This document shows, piece by piece, positions 28,537 to 38,939 of a stretch of DNA of 64,000 nt; position 1 is the first letter of the stretch, and each line of letters begins with the position of its first letter. Both the position numbers and the translations under genes were made by a program. Origin of the DNA: Parvibaculum sp. (GTDB lineage Bacteria; Pseudomonadota; Alphaproteobacteria; Parvibaculales; Parvibaculaceae); NCBI GenBank assembly GCA_030645235.1, contig JAUSMV010000012.1:744001-808000 (forward strand), in the 5' to 3' direction. The notes beneath the pieces were generated by a model that was not told the DNA's origin, searched no databases, and worked only from the letters and a program-made list of their open reading frames with translations.

Positions 28537-29814
28537 TTACGGCAACCGATCCTTCAGCGTGTACCACAACACACCGAGCATCAGCCCCGGATAGCGCAGC
28601 AATGTGCCGCCCGGAAAATTCGGGATTTTGATTTCGCTGAGGCAATCAAATCGTTCGGCCTGTCCGCTGACGGCTTCCGCCATCAGCTTGCCCGCCAGCG
28701 TCGCGATGTTGATGCCTTGCCCCGAAAAGCCCTGTGCGTAAAACACGTTTGGTGCGAGGCGGCCAAAATCGGGAATGCGCGGCATGGTGATCGCCAGTGT
28801 ACCGCCCCAGGCATAATCAATTTTCACGTCAGCCAATTGCGGGAAAACACGCAGCATCGGTTTGCGCACGAAGGCGGCAATGTCCTTTGGAAAATGCGCT
28901 GAATAGTTTTCGCCGCCGCCGAAGAGCAGGCGGTGATCGGCGGAGAGCCGGTAATAGTCGATGACGAATTTGCTGTCCTGCACGCCGACATCATCGCGGA
29001 TCAGCGCGCGCGCCGCCGCTTCGCCCAGAGGCTCGGTCGCGATGATGAAATTATTGACCGGCATGATGCGGCCCGCGATACGCGGCTCAAGGTTTTGTAA
29101 GTATCCGTTGCAGGCCATGACGACGAAACGCGCGGTGATAATGCCCTTCGCCGTGTGAACCTTCGCAGGGTCCGTGTAATCAATTTTTGTAACGCGCGTG
29201 TTTTCGTAAATGCGCACGCCTTTGGCGCGTGCTGCGCGCGCGAGGCCCAGCGCGTAATTGAGCGGATGGAGATGCGCGCCGCCTTTATCGAGCACCCCGC
29301 CATAATAGCGCGGCGATGCAACCATCTCGTGCATTTCGGCGGGCGATACAAAGCGAAGTTGCTCGTAGCCATAGTCACGCGCCATATGCTCGGCTTCGCT
29401 TTCATACCAGGCCGTCTCGCTGCGTTTCCAGGCGGCGTGCAGCACGCCGGGTTTCAGGTCGCAATCGATCCCGTGTGTGGCGATGAGGTCTTTGACGGTC
29501 GCGACGCTGTCAACGGCGAGGTCCCAGAGGCGGTGCGCCCAATCGGTTCCGAGTTTTTCTTCGAGCGTGCGCTGGTCCTGCCGGTGGCCGGTGCCGAGTT
29601 GTCCGCCGTTGCGGCCTGAGGCGCCGAAGCCCACGGTCTCGGCTTCAACGAGCGTCACGCTGTAGCCGCGTTCGGCTAGATGGAGGGCGGCGGAGAGGCC
29701 GGAATAGCCCGCGCCTATGACGCAGACATCAGTGGCCTCGTCGCCTGCGAGCGGCGGCAGCGGCGACCATGCATTGGCTGTTGCGGCGTAATAGGAGGCG
29801 GGGTGTCCGCTCAT
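28537..29814 (-). CDS. NAD(P)/FAD-dependent oxidoreductase (DAO family)
   Basis: TDVCVIGAGYSGLSAALHLAERGYSVTLVEAETVGFGASGRNGGQ. Confidence 0.93.
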   Translation of the reverse strand: MSGHPASYYAATANAWSPLPPLAGDEATDVCVIGAGYSGLSAALHLAERGYSVTLVEAETVGFGASGRNGGQLGTGHRQDQRTLEEKLGTDWAHRLWDLAVDSVATVKDLIATHGIDCDLKPGVLHAAWKRSETAWYESEAEHMARDYGYEQLRFVSPAEMHEMVASPRYYGGVLDKGGAHLHPLNYALGLARAARAKGVRIYENTRVTKIDYTDPAKVHTAKGIITARFVVMACNGYLQNLEPRIAGRIMPVNNFIIATEPLGEAAARALIRDDVGVQDSKFVIDYYRLSADHRLLFGGGENYSAHFPKDIAAFVRKPMLRVFPQLADVKIDYAWGGTLAITMPRIPDFGRLAPNVFYAQGFSGQGINIATLAGKLMAEAVSGQAERFDCLSEIKIPNFPGGTLLRYPGLMLGVLWYTLKDRLP

Positions 29815-29830
29815 AAGTCCTCTGGTTTTT

Positions 29831-30118
29831 TTAGCGCGAGATTTCGAATGTTGTTTCGCTGCGGCCATTGGCGTGCACATCGGAGAGGTCCATGCAGGCT
29901 TCCCATGGCGCGCTGTCGCGTGTGTCTTCCAGTGTCTCGCTGTCGTCCCATTCGCTGTAAAAGGCGACGGACTTGCCGTCTGCGCCCACCAAGATGCGCG
30001 AGGAGACGAAGCCCCTGGGCGCTTTGCGGTCGAGTTCGCGTTCTGAGTAGCCGCGCAGCTGCGAGATGATTTCATCAGGGGCCGAGGTTTTGAACTGGAT
30101 GAGATGGGCGACAGACAT
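29831..30118 (-). CDS. small antibiotic-biosynthesis-monooxygenase-like protein
   Basis: 95 aa from MSVAHLIQFKTSAPDEIISQL; FYSEWDD pattern; family assignment tentative. Confidence 0.6.
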   Translation of the reverse strand: MSVAHLIQFKTSAPDEIISQLRGYSERELDRKAPRGFVSSRILVGADGKSVAFYSEWDDSETLEDTRDSAPWEACMDLSDVHANGRSETTFEISR

Positions 30119-30266
30119 CGAAGCTTCCGTGAATTTAGGGTGAGGCGAAATATAGCACCTTAAGCCTATAGCACAGCGTCCATGGGCTTGGCTAAAGGCA
30201 CCATTGCGGATTGCACAATCGCGGCAATCGGCCACAATGTCCGCAAAACAAAACGCAGGGAGTCGG

Positions 30267-31073
30267 ATGATGGGACGCGTATCAGGTAAAGTGGCGATTG
30301 TGACAGGGGCTGCCAAGGGGATCGGGGCGGCGTCGGCCAAGGCGCTCGCGCGCGAAGGCGCAAAGGTTGTGTGCAGCGATTTCGATGAGCCGGGCGGCGA
30401 GGCGCTGGCCGCTGAAATTCAGCGGCTTGGCGGCGAGGCAATATTCGTTGCCCATGATGTGACGAGCGAAGCGCAATGGGAAAATGTCGTGGCGGTCGCC
30501 GAGAAGCGTTTTGGCGGGCTCCATATTGTCGTCAACAATGCAGGCATCGCACCGGAAGGTCTGCCCATCGAGGAGCTTTCGCTTGAAAGCTGGCGTCATA
30601 CATTGGCGGTCGATCTCGACAGCGTGTTTCTCGGCTGCAAGCATGCGATCCGCACGATCAAGAAGACGACGGCCACGGGGGCCAAAGGGTCGATCATCAA
30701 TATCTCGTCGATCATGGGTCTCATCGGCTGGCCGCATACGGCGGATTACAATGCGGCCAAAGGTGGTGTCCGGTTGTTGACGAAATGCGCTGCACTTGAA
30801 TGCGCGGGAGCGGGCTATGACATCCGCGTCAATTCCATTCATCCGGGCTATATCGACACGCCGCTGGTGCGCAATGCGATTGCCAATAATGTCGGCGCGG
30901 AAGACGGCATCGGGCCCAATGAGCGGATGGAAATGCTGGTGTCGCTCCATCCCATCGGGCGGCTTGGTGTGGCCGACGAGATCGCCAATATGGTGCTGTT
31001 TCTGGCGTCGGATGAAAGTTCCTTTGTCACAGGCGCGGAAATGGTCGTGGACGGCGGCTATACGGCGCGCTAA
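30267..31073 (+). CDS. SDR family oxidoreductase
   Basis: VAIVTGAAKGIGAASAKALAREG, NNAGIAPEG, YNAAKGGV. Confidence 0.93.
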   Translation: MMGRVSGKVAIVTGAAKGIGAASAKALAREGAKVVCSDFDEPGGEALAAEIQRLGGEAIFVAHDVTSEAQWENVVAVAEKRFGGLHIVVNNAGIAPEGLPIEELSLESWRHTLAVDLDSVFLGCKHAIRTIKKTTATGAKGSIINISSIMGLIGWPHTADYNAAKGGVRLLTKCAALECAGAGYDIRVNSIHPGYIDTPLVRNAIANNVGAEDGIGPNERMEMLVSLHPIGRLGVADEIANMVLFLASDESSFVTGAEMVVDGGYTAR

Positions 31074-31118
31074 AACCTCCGCCAACAGCTATTACCCCCT
31101 TCGGCATGGAGAGCGACA

Positions 31119-31331
31119 TTGGACAAGCACGAAATCAGACGCGTTGAGGCTTATCTGCGTGACACGTTTCGTCTGCCCGCGATTAAACTCCATACGCGTC
31201 CCAATAAGGATGACAGCGTCGAAGTGAATATCGGCGAAGAGTTTATCGGCGTGATCTTCAAAGACGAAGAAGACGGCGAAGTCTCCTACGCTTTTCAGAT
31301 GGCTATTCTGGATATTGATTTGCCGGAGTGA
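31119..31331 (+). CDS. DUF3126 family protein
   Basis: 70 aa MDKHEIRRVEAYLRDTFRLPAIKLHTRPNKDDSVEVNIGEEFIGVIFKDEEDGEVSYAFQMAILDIDLPE. Confidence 0.85.
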   Translation: MDKHEIRRVEAYLRDTFRLPAIKLHTRPNKDDSVEVNIGEEFIGVIFKDEEDGEVSYAFQMAILDIDLPE

Positions 31332-32097
31332 GGGTTTCGGGCTCGCTCTTGTCCAGATCATCGGGCAGACCCGGCGCTTCAAACGAGCTGACGATCCGCA
31401 TTGTCAGCTCGTCGATGCGCTGCCAGTCGCGCACCTGCGCGCGCTTATAGCGATAGGTCAGCGACAGCGAACTTGTCATCACAATCGTGCGGGTGCAGTT
31501 GGGACTGTCATTCAGCTCCGTTTCGCGCTGGCACATCAGCAGGATCAGGCGACCGTCCTTGTCGGTGCCCGCCAACAAATCCTGATCGCGAAAGCCTGAA
31601 CTGTCCTTAAACGTGAAACGATCAAGACCCGTCGCGTCGCGTTCCGGCGTCGGCGACACAAATTGCCGTGCATAGATTTCTTTCAGCCGGCGTTCGGCGG
31701 GCAGCATGGCTTCTGATTTTTGCAGCGTGAAGTAGATCACGTCCGACGAAGCGCTCTGGTCGGCAAATTCCTCATCATAGGAGGGTGCATAGGGCGTGAA
31801 ATCCGGCAGCAAAGCATGCATCGCCATTTCAGTGTGATTGCCGCCATTGCGCTGCGCGGGATAGCGCGTGAAATTTTCAGGAATGAGAAAGCGCACGCCG
31901 CCGACAATGGCTTCGACGCGGCGCGTCGCGGCGCTGGCCCGCGGGTTCTGGCCGAGCAGTTCTGCGGGGCGGGGGCCGAAATAGTAATAGAGAAAGAGGC
32001 CTGAAAAGGCGATCACGGTCAGGATGACCAGGGCCGGAAGGATCCAGGCAGGGCGCTCATGCACCAATTCGCCGCCGCTCTGCTGTCGTCTCGCCAC
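31303..32097 (-). CDS. hypothetical protein with one N-terminal TM segment
   Basis: 264 aa; WILPALVILTVIAFSGLFLYYYFG; convergent overlap with DUF3126 gene. Confidence 0.75.
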   Translation of the reverse strand: MARRQQSGGELVHERPAWILPALVILTVIAFSGLFLYYYFGPRPAELLGQNPRASAATRRVEAIVGGVRFLIPENFTRYPAQRNGGNHTEMAMHALLPDFTPYAPSYDEEFADQSASSDVIYFTLQKSEAMLPAERRLKEIYARQFVSPTPERDATGLDRFTFKDSSGFRDQDLLAGTDKDGRLILLMCQRETELNDSPNCTRTIVMTSSLSLTYRYKRAQVRDWQRIDELTMRIVSSFEAPGLPDDLDKSEPETLTPANQYPE

Positions 32098-32308
32098 GCT
32101 TTACTCTTCCTGCCGCATATTCTGATTTCGATGCAGTGCCACAATGCGCTGTTTCGCCTTGGCACAAAAGGGGTGGCGCAAAGCGGCACGATCAGCCGGA
32201 TAACGCATGCGCCGTGCCGCTGTTTCCCATTAAGTCATTGATTTTAAATAGTTATTTTATCCATCCCGTCCCGCCCGAAACTGGCCCGCCGCTTGCGATT
32301 ACGGGTGC

Positions 32309-32614
32309 ATGATTACATTTTTTTCAAAATCGCTGGTCAGCCTCGCCATCATCGCCGCCCTCTGGGGCCCGACGAGCGGCTGGCTTGGCGGCCAACACAG
32401 CGCCGGTCTGTCCTGCCGCACGGATTTCAGTTCGTGTCAGCTCGCAGGTCAGGTCATCCCGCTTGTTGATCGCGCAACAGTGCTTGGACAAATTGCGGCC
32501 GAGGCCAAAAACAATCCGGCAGACCAGTTTGGAAAAGAAATACGCAACGTAGCAACGACCGCGTTCGATGGGGCATTGGACGGGATGCGGGCGCAAGCCC
32601 GCAAGAGTGAATGA
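32309..32614 (+). CDS. hypothetical secreted protein
   Basis: 101 aa with N-terminal signal-like segment. Confidence 0.6.
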   Translation: MITFFSKSLVSLAIIAALWGPTSGWLGGQHSAGLSCRTDFSSCQLAGQVIPLVDRATVLGQIAAEAKNNPADQFGKEIRNVATTAFDGALDGMRAQARKSE

Positions 32615-32632
32615 ATGGGCGGGCTTGATCCA

Positions 32633-32944
32633 ATGTCTGAATGGACGACTTTTTTCTTCGCAACAGCCACGGGTTTTGTTGCGGCCGGTTTGGTTGGCAG
32701 TTTCTATCGTCTGGTGATGAAGAAGCCGCCGAGCTTCCAGATTTGGGATGGTACTTTGATCACGCAGGTGGCGGGCATTCTGGCGCTCGTCTTTGCGGGG
32801 CCGAATGTCATTCTGCGCAATGCGCTGCGCGCGCAGGTGCTTGAGAACCGTCCGCCCGCATGGCTGCTGCTCTCCTTTTTCATCGCCATGATGTGGAGCT
32901 GCCTCAGCGGTATTTTTCTTTTGACCCTTATTCTGGTTCGCTAG
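32633..32944 (+). CDS. hypothetical small membrane protein
   Basis: MSEWTTFFFATATGFVAAGLVGSFYRLVMKKPPSFQIWDG...; 3 predicted TM segments. Confidence 0.7.
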   Translation: MSEWTTFFFATATGFVAAGLVGSFYRLVMKKPPSFQIWDGTLITQVAGILALVFAGPNVILRNALRAQVLENRPPAWLLLSFFIAMMWSCLSGIFLLTLILVR

Positions 32945-32947
32945 GCC

Positions 32948-34000
32948 TCACGCGCGTCTGCGGGCAATCCGGCGCGTCATTGTGCCGAAGAAGCCCGCGC
33001 CGATGGCCGCGATAATCGCCCAGCCCCAGCTCAGCGCCCAGAGCACAAGATTTACGACCGTCTTGAAGGCGCGCAGGCTTGTCTTGCCGGTGATCTCCAC
33101 AATGCCGCGTGTCTTGGTGCCGAATTTGCCGCTCATCTTGGTGATGCGCGCAAGATCGTCGCCATTATTGGCATACTTGAGCAGGCGCACGGATTCAGCA
33201 GGGCCAACGCTTTTTTGCAAAGCGGCCACATCATCAAGCAGCGGCGTCAACTTGGCGAGCGATACACCGCTTGAATAATCCGTGATGGCGCTGCGCGTGG
33301 CGGATGTGTTGGTGAGATCCACTTTTTTCAACGTGCTGCCGAGCTTGTCGAAGTTCACCGCTTCGTTGATCAGCCGCGTCGTGTAGCGCGTGAAGTCCGC
33401 CGTCAGCGTTCCGGCTTTCTTGGCGACTTTCAGCAGCGATACGCCGATGCGGGCGGGCAATGCGCTGCCGCCGCTCGCGACCGTTGCTGTCGTGGCGGCA
33501 AGGCCGACGACCGAGAGGCCGAGAATGAATTTTGAGTAGTCTTCGCCCTTGACGAGCTTGGTGCCTTCCGAGCCGATGTCGCGCACGTCGCCCACGACAG
33601 TCAGGTCCGATGTGATCGCGCCGACAAAGGAGGCCGTGTCATTGCCTTCGCCGGTCACAAAGCCTTCGAAGAAACTGCCCGTGTTGCGTGCGACGGTCCT
33701 GGTCATGCCTTTTTCAGTTTCAAGCCGCGTTGACGTGCCCGCTTCAATCGGCATTTCCGCAAATTCTGCGATGTCGGCATACATGACGGCATCATCGAAA
33801 TTGCCTGTGTCGAGGGCTGTGTCGATGCGGCGGCTCAGATCAGCGCCGCTGGTTTTTTGCGTGAGTTCCGCGCGTACAAAAGGTTCCGCCGGAATGGCGT
33901 CCTCCGGCACGATCGTGTCGAGCAAGCCGTTCTGATAAGCGAGAATGAACAGTACCGGCATCAGCAGCAGGAAAGTCACTGTGTTGAAAAAGAACCTCAT
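32948..34000 (-). CDS. hypothetical membrane protein
   Basis: 350 aa; TM segments at both termini and a central hydrophobic stretch. Confidence 0.75.
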   Translation of the reverse strand: MRFFFNTVTFLLLMPVLFILAYQNGLLDTIVPEDAIPAEPFVRAELTQKTSGADLSRRIDTALDTGNFDDAVMYADIAEFAEMPIEAGTSTRLETEKGMTRTVARNTGSFFEGFVTGEGNDTASFVGAITSDLTVVGDVRDIGSEGTKLVKGEDYSKFILGLSVVGLAATTATVASGGSALPARIGVSLLKVAKKAGTLTADFTRYTTRLINEAVNFDKLGSTLKKVDLTNTSATRSAITDYSSGVSLAKLTPLLDDVAALQKSVGPAESVRLLKYANNGDDLARITKMSGKFGTKTRGIVEITGKTSLRAFKTVVNLVLWALSWGWAIIAAIGAGFFGTMTRRIARRRA

Positions 34001-34090
34001 TCTGTCCGCACTCCCGCTTTCTACGCCGCCCGCCTGAAACCTTGCGGCAACACGCGGAGCGAAGCAACAAGGGCAGGGGACTTTGGGCGC

Positions 34091-36079
34091 TTAAATGCCG
34101 ATTGGACCGCCTTTGTGCGACGTGATTGCCACAACTGACGGGCGTGGCGGCATGGCATCGGCAAAATCAGGCCAGCGTGTGGCGGGGTCTTCATAGGTCG
34201 AAGCGCGCGGGGGGGTACGTTCTTCGGGCGCAATGTCAGCGGCAGGATGCTGCACAGCGACGAAAAGTGTGGACGCATCCGGCGTGAAACAAGGCCCGCA
34301 CATTTCAGCGCCGAGAGGCACCTGAAAGAAACGCTTGGCCGTTCCGCGCTCCGCGCCTTGTGTGGTCAGCGCGAAGATGCCGTCGGCGGCACCCGATGTT
34401 GTTGCCCAGTCATCGCCCTGATCGGTCGCAACCCAGAGGCGGCCTGACGGATCAACCGCGAGATTGTCCGGACAGGCGAACCAACCATCTTCCGTTGTGG
34501 CGGGATTCCATTTGGCTCCCACGGCGGCGACTTTCGGATCGCCGCAGGTGACGAGCAGATCCCATGCGAATGTCTCGCTCGTCTGGTCGCCTTTGTCCGG
34601 TGTGATCTCGACAATCTGGCCCCAGAGATTTTCGGCGCGCGGATTGGCACCATGCGCGTCGCCCGCCTTGCGTTTGGAATTATTGGTCAGAGGTACATAG
34701 ACGCGACCCGTGACCTTATTGGGTTGCACGTCTTCGGGCCGGTCCATCGGCGTGGCGCCAACCGTGTCGGCCGCGCGGCGCAGATCAATTAAGACATCGG
34801 CCTGACTGGCAAAAGTATTTTCAGGATTGCTCACATCAAGACCGTTTTCGCCATGGATAAGCGAGACCCATTTTCCGGTGCCCTTGTCATCAAAGATAGC
34901 CACATAGAGTGTGCCGTGATCGAGCAGGTCCGCATTGGCCGCGCGGTCTTCAAGGTTCACTTTGTCGCGCGAGACAAAGCGATAGAGATATTCGCCGCGC
35001 TGATCGTCACCCATATAAATGACGAGGCGTCCGTCACCGGCGATGATTGATTCAGCCCCTTCATGTTTGAAACGTCCGAGCGCCGTGCGCTTCTTCGGGC
35101 GCGATGCCGGGTCGAGCGGATCAACCTCCGTGATCCAGCCGAAGCGGTTGGGTTCATGCGGCTCAATACCGATATCGAAGCGTTTGTGATATTGCGCCCA
35201 GCCCATGTTTATTCTCTTATCCGGCACACTCATGCGCTCGTGATTTTTGGCTTCGCTTTCGTCTTTCAACTCACCGGCAAAATAGAAATTGAAGTTCTCC
35301 TCGCCCATCAGATAAGTGCCCCAGGGCGTGATGCCACCGGCGCAATTATTGAGCGTGCCGATGACTTTCGTGCCGCTTGCATCGTCCATCGTTTGCAGGC
35401 GTGGATGACCGGCGGCGGGACCGCAAATTTCCATTTCTGTTTCAAGCATATTGATGCGGCGGTTATAGGAACTGTCAGCCACGACGCGCCATTTCTTGCT
35501 CTCTTTGTCGCGCCTCACTTCGATGATGCTGCCGCCATGGGCGGCGAGCGACACGTCAACTTGTTCGTTGGTAAGGGCGTCCGGCGTCGTGAAGCCTGCA
35601 AACATCAATGAGGCGTTGGTATATTCGTGATTGACGCAGAGAAGTCCGTGGTCGGTCGCGTTGCTGCCATAAGGCAGAGGCACGAAGCCGACATAGTCGC
35701 AGTTATAGCCAAATTGTTTCAGCTGCGCGGCGGCGGTCTGATTGAGCGGATCGAAGGCGGGCGCACCGGCGACAACAGGATCGCCCCAGCGGATCAGAAT
35801 ATCGGCGTCATGGCCTTCGGCAACGTGATGGTGCTCGTCCGCGCCGCGTTTTAATTCGGTGAAGTTGAACGGCGGCAGGTCGGGCAGCGATGAGGCATTA
35901 TCGCAGGCCGACAGGGCCAGCAGGCTTGTGGATGTGGTGGCGAGGATGGCGAGACCGCCCGTCCCTTTGAGGAAGGTGCGGCGCGACCAGAGCGTGGCGA
36001 GGGAAGGGGCGGTTGCCCGTGCGACGGGCGTGTCGTCGGCGGCCTCGAACATGGCCTCAAAGTCGTTCCGCGGGGTCAT
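34091..36079 (-). CDS. PhoX family phosphatase (DUF839), Tat-exported
   Basis: [15 protein letters not shown] twin-arginine motif; [31 protein letters not shown]. Confidence 0.93.
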   Translation of the reverse strand: MTPRNDFEAMFEAADDTPVARATAPSLATLWSRRTFLKGTGGLAILATTSTSLLALSACDNASSLPDLPPFNFTELKRGADEHHHVAEGHDADILIRWGDPVVAGAPAFDPLNQTAAAQLKQFGYNCDYVGFVPLPYGSNATDHGLLCVNHEYTNASLMFAGFTTPDALTNEQVDVSLAAHGGSIIEVRRDKESKKWRVVADSSYNRRINMLETEMEICGPAAGHPRLQTMDDASGTKVIGTLNNCAGGITPWGTYLMGEENFNFYFAGELKDESEAKNHERMSVPDKRINMGWAQYHKRFDIGIEPHEPNRFGWITEVDPLDPASRPKKRTALGRFKHEGAESIIAGDGRLVIYMGDDQRGEYLYRFVSRDKVNLEDRAANADLLDHGTLYVAIFDDKGTGKWVSLIHGENGLDVSNPENTFASQADVLIDLRRAADTVGATPMDRPEDVQPNKVTGRVYVPLTNNSKRKAGDAHGANPRAENLWGQIVEITPDKGDQTSETFAWDLLVTCGDPKVAAVGAKWNPATTEDGWFACPDNLAVDPSGRLWVATDQGDDWATTSGAADGIFALTTQGAERGTAKRFFQVPLGAEMCGPCFTPDASTLFVAVQHPAADIAPEERTPPRASTYEDPATRWPDFADAMPPRPSVVAITSHKGGPIGI

Positions 36080-36206
36080 TCTGGCTTTGCTCCGAAAAGA
36101 TGGGTCTCACAAGTTTCGCTCAAATGCATATCTCTATTGTGACGCAAGTCGCGCGCCGTGGCATAGTCTTTGGCAAAGGAAATGCCAAAAAAGAGGAACG
36201 GATTTT

Positions 36207-36737
36207 ATGGCTGTTTTTGCACTGGGGGCGGTCTCGCCTCAGTTGCCCGCTGAAGGGGACTATTGGATTGCGCCTAATGCGCAGGTCATGGGCAATGTGA
36301 AGCTCGAACGCAATGCCAGCGTCTGGTTCAACGCGGTCTTGCGCGGTGACAATGAACTCATCACCATCGGTGAAAATTCCAATGTGCAGGACGGCTCGGT
36401 GCTGCATACAGATCCGGGTTCACCGCTGGTCATCGAAGAGAATGTCACCATCGGCCATCTCGTCATGCTGCATGGTTGTCGCATCGGCGCGGGCAGCCTC
36501 ATCGGCATTGGCAGCATCATTCTCAATAACACACGTATCGGCAAAAATTGTCTGATCGGCGCCAATACGCTGATCGCGGAAGGCAAAGACATTCCTGATA
36601 ATTCGATGGTGCTCGGTGCGCCCGGCAAGGTTGTGCGCACGCTCACCGACGAGCAGGCCGCCGCGTTGCGCCTGTCATCGGATCACTATGTGCAAAATTG
36701 GAAACGCTATGCGCGCGACCTGAAACAGGTCGGCTGA
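36207..36737 (+). CDS. gamma carbonic anhydrase family protein
   Basis: Left-handed beta-helix protein: [53 protein letters not shown]...[10 protein letters not shown]. Confidence 0.95.
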   Translation: MAVFALGAVSPQLPAEGDYWIAPNAQVMGNVKLERNASVWFNAVLRGDNELITIGENSNVQDGSVLHTDPGSPLVIEENVTIGHLVMLHGCRIGAGSLIGIGSIILNNTRIGKNCLIGANTLIAEGKDIPDNSMVLGAPGKVVRTLTDEQAAALRLSSDHYVQNWKRYARDLKQVG

Positions 36738-36765
36738 GATAATTTTATAAAACGGGGAGAGAAAA

Positions 36766-37590
36766 ATGAGCAAGCCACAGGAAGTACCGGCTACAGCCGA
36801 GCAGGAAGTGCTTTACGAAGTGTCCGAGCATATTGCGACGATCACGTTCAATGCACCGGACCGCATGAACACGATTTCAGGTCCGATGCTCAATCAGCTG
36901 ACCAAGCGTCTGTTGGAAGCCAATCAGGATAAAGACGTGCGCTGCGTGATCCTCACGGGTCGCGGTCGCGCCTTCTGCGCCGGTCTTGATTTGCGCCCGC
37001 AATCGGGCGGCGTTGCCGGTCTCGCGGGCAGCAGCGGTGCGGTTTCCACATCGCTTGATCTGCGCAACACGCCGCCGACTGTTCTCTTTGAAATGGAAAA
37101 GCCGGTCATCGCGGCGATCAATGGTGGTGCCGCAGGCTATGGCATGGACACAGCACTTGGTTGTGACATTCGCCTGATGGGCAAGTCAGGCAAGCTCGCC
37201 GCCGCGTTCTGCAAGCGCGGTCTGGTGCCCGAAAGCGGTGGCACATGGTTCCTGCCGCGTCTCATTGGCTGGTCAAAAGCGGCTGAATTGATTTTCACGG
37301 GCCGCACATTGAACGCCGAAGAAGCGGTCGAATGGGGTCTCGCGTCCGAAGTGGTTGAGGATGCGGAATTGCAAAACCGCGCCCGTGAACTCGCTAAAGA
37401 AATCGCGGCCAACGCGCCGCTCGCCGTGCAGGCCGCCAAGCGCATGATGCGCATGGGCCTCAATGAGCCGTTCCCCGAGCATGTCCACCATGTTTATTTG
37501 CAACTTCTGCCTTTGATGCGGACGGAAGACGTGAAAGAGGGCATGATCTCCTTCATGGAAAAACGTCCGGCGGTTTTCAAAGGACGCTAA
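36766..37590 (+). CDS. enoyl-CoA hydratase family protein
   Basis: RAFCAGLDLRPQSGG, AAINGGAAGYGMDTALGCDIRL. Confidence 0.93.
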   Translation: MSKPQEVPATAEQEVLYEVSEHIATITFNAPDRMNTISGPMLNQLTKRLLEANQDKDVRCVILTGRGRAFCAGLDLRPQSGGVAGLAGSSGAVSTSLDLRNTPPTVLFEMEKPVIAAINGGAAGYGMDTALGCDIRLMGKSGKLAAAFCKRGLVPESGGTWFLPRLIGWSKAAELIFTGRTLNAEEAVEWGLASEVVEDAELQNRARELAKEIAANAPLAVQAAKRMMRMGLNEPFPEHVHHVYLQLLPLMRTEDVKEGMISFMEKRPAVFKGR

Positions 37591-37613
37591 CAGGTCAACG
37601 TAACATCCCTTCA

Positions 37614-37764
37614 ACCTCCCCCTTGTGGGGAGGTCAAAAAATCGTCTTAGATTTTTTGGGTGGGGGGAACGAAGTTCAATGTGTACACAGACAGTGCGGC
37701 AAAACCGCATCCCCCACCCAAAATATTCCAAGTGAATATTTTGACCTCCCCACAAGGGGGAGGT
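37614..37764. repeat. multi-hairpin intergenic palindromic repeat R6
   Basis: ACCTCCCC tips; arms in order AAAAAATC then AAAATATTC, swapped relative to the central loop when compared with R1. Confidence 0.9.
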
Positions 37765-37783
37765 GGAATCTTTAAGCAGGACT

Positions 37784-38938
37784 ATGATCGATCACTCTGA
37801 TCCCGTCCGTACACGGAAATATCGTCACATAAAGATGCTCACGAGCATTTTCATGCTGGCGATGTTTGCCTTTGCTGCGCCCGCATCCGCCCGCGACTTC
37901 ACCGGTAATTTCAATGGCATCGGTTCGGCCAAGGGCATGGTTCTGTCACTGACGGAAGTGCAGGGCCGTCTCGTCGGGCGCCTGGCGGCGGCGGACGGGC
38001 GCTCCTATGCGCTTAACGGCGCGCGGCGGAATTCCGAGGGTGAAAAAACAATAGCAGGCGCACAGGGCGATTTGCGTCTCAGCGGCGTGACATCGCCGGT
38101 TGCCTTTTTCCGCATTGAGGAGCGTCCGCTCGGCATCCAGTTTTTGTTCATTCCGGTTTCAGGGGCGGGCAAACCCGACATGAGCGCGGCGCGTGACTAT
38201 GCGTTTCTGACGCAGGGTGTTGATGTGAAGTCGGCCAAAAATTTCATTGCCGCGCCGCGCATGGGCGAGAAGATCGATCTCCTGCGTTTCATTGATGAGT
38301 TCCGGCAATGGGACCCGCGCGATGTCGCGCGTGTCTATGTGAGCCTCGCCGAACGTGAGAAGGGGCTCATTCAGATTTACGATCATGCGAGCGCCGATAT
38401 TTTATGGCGCGTCTGTGCGACCAAGCCGCCCAATGAATTGGTCAGTCAGGCGATGGTTGATGAATTGCTCGACCGGCAGCAGACAACGTGCGCGCAATTG
38501 ATGCCCGTTGTGAAGGCGGCAGAGGCGGGCGGATTGTTTCCGGAGTTTTTGCGCCGGGCGCGGTTTCAGTTTGAAGTGATCCGTGAGACGACGATTTGCG
38601 CACTTGGAAAATCGTCACCTGCCAAATGCGCCGATGTCAGTGCATTGGGGGCGCCGCTCATCGTGCATTGGCGCGATGCGCGCTCGATCATGCGCGAGCT
38701 GGTGCCCGAAGGTGTGGTGATTGCACCGGTTGAGATGCAGCCGGAGGCGATGCAATCGACAGCGCTCATGCTTCATCCCAAAGCGGGTGACGTGCCGACG
38801 GCCCTGCCTTTGCGGGATAGTATTTCTGATGTGCCCAAAGAAAAGCGGGGATTAAAAGAAGTCAAAAAAGAAGGCCGCGTCGTCGCTTTGATGCGACGGC
38901 GTGGCCTTCATGTACCACTGCGCGATCCGCGTCTCTGA
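37784..38938 (+). CDS. hypothetical secreted protein
   Basis: Signal-like segment MLTSIFMLAMFAFAAPASA; no family recognised. Confidence 0.75.
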   Translation: MIDHSDPVRTRKYRHIKMLTSIFMLAMFAFAAPASARDFTGNFNGIGSAKGMVLSLTEVQGRLVGRLAAADGRSYALNGARRNSEGEKTIAGAQGDLRLSGVTSPVAFFRIEERPLGIQFLFIPVSGAGKPDMSAARDYAFLTQGVDVKSAKNFIAAPRMGEKIDLLRFIDEFRQWDPRDVARVYVSLAEREKGLIQIYDHASADILWRVCATKPPNELVSQAMVDELLDRQQTTCAQLMPVVKAAEAGGLFPEFLRRARFQFEVIRETTICALGKSSPAKCADVSALGAPLIVHWRDARSIMRELVPEGVVIAPVEMQPEAMQSTALMLHPKAGDVPTALPLRDSISDVPKEKRGLKEVKKEGRVVALMRRRGLHVPLRDPRL

Positions 38939-38939
38939 A

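Noticed and set aside
28361-28645. Small ORFs inside the intergenic repeats (e.g. ...LTLPHLARRREQEGGGG...)
   Set aside because: Similar peptides recur only because the DNA repeat recurs; they span hairpin structures and lack RBS and coding signatures.
29831-30340. Extended 169-aa ORF call upstream of the ABM-like protein
   Set aside because: N-terminal 74 residues overlap the upstream region of the divergent SDR and look non-coding; start at 30118 (MSVAHLIQF) is more plausible.
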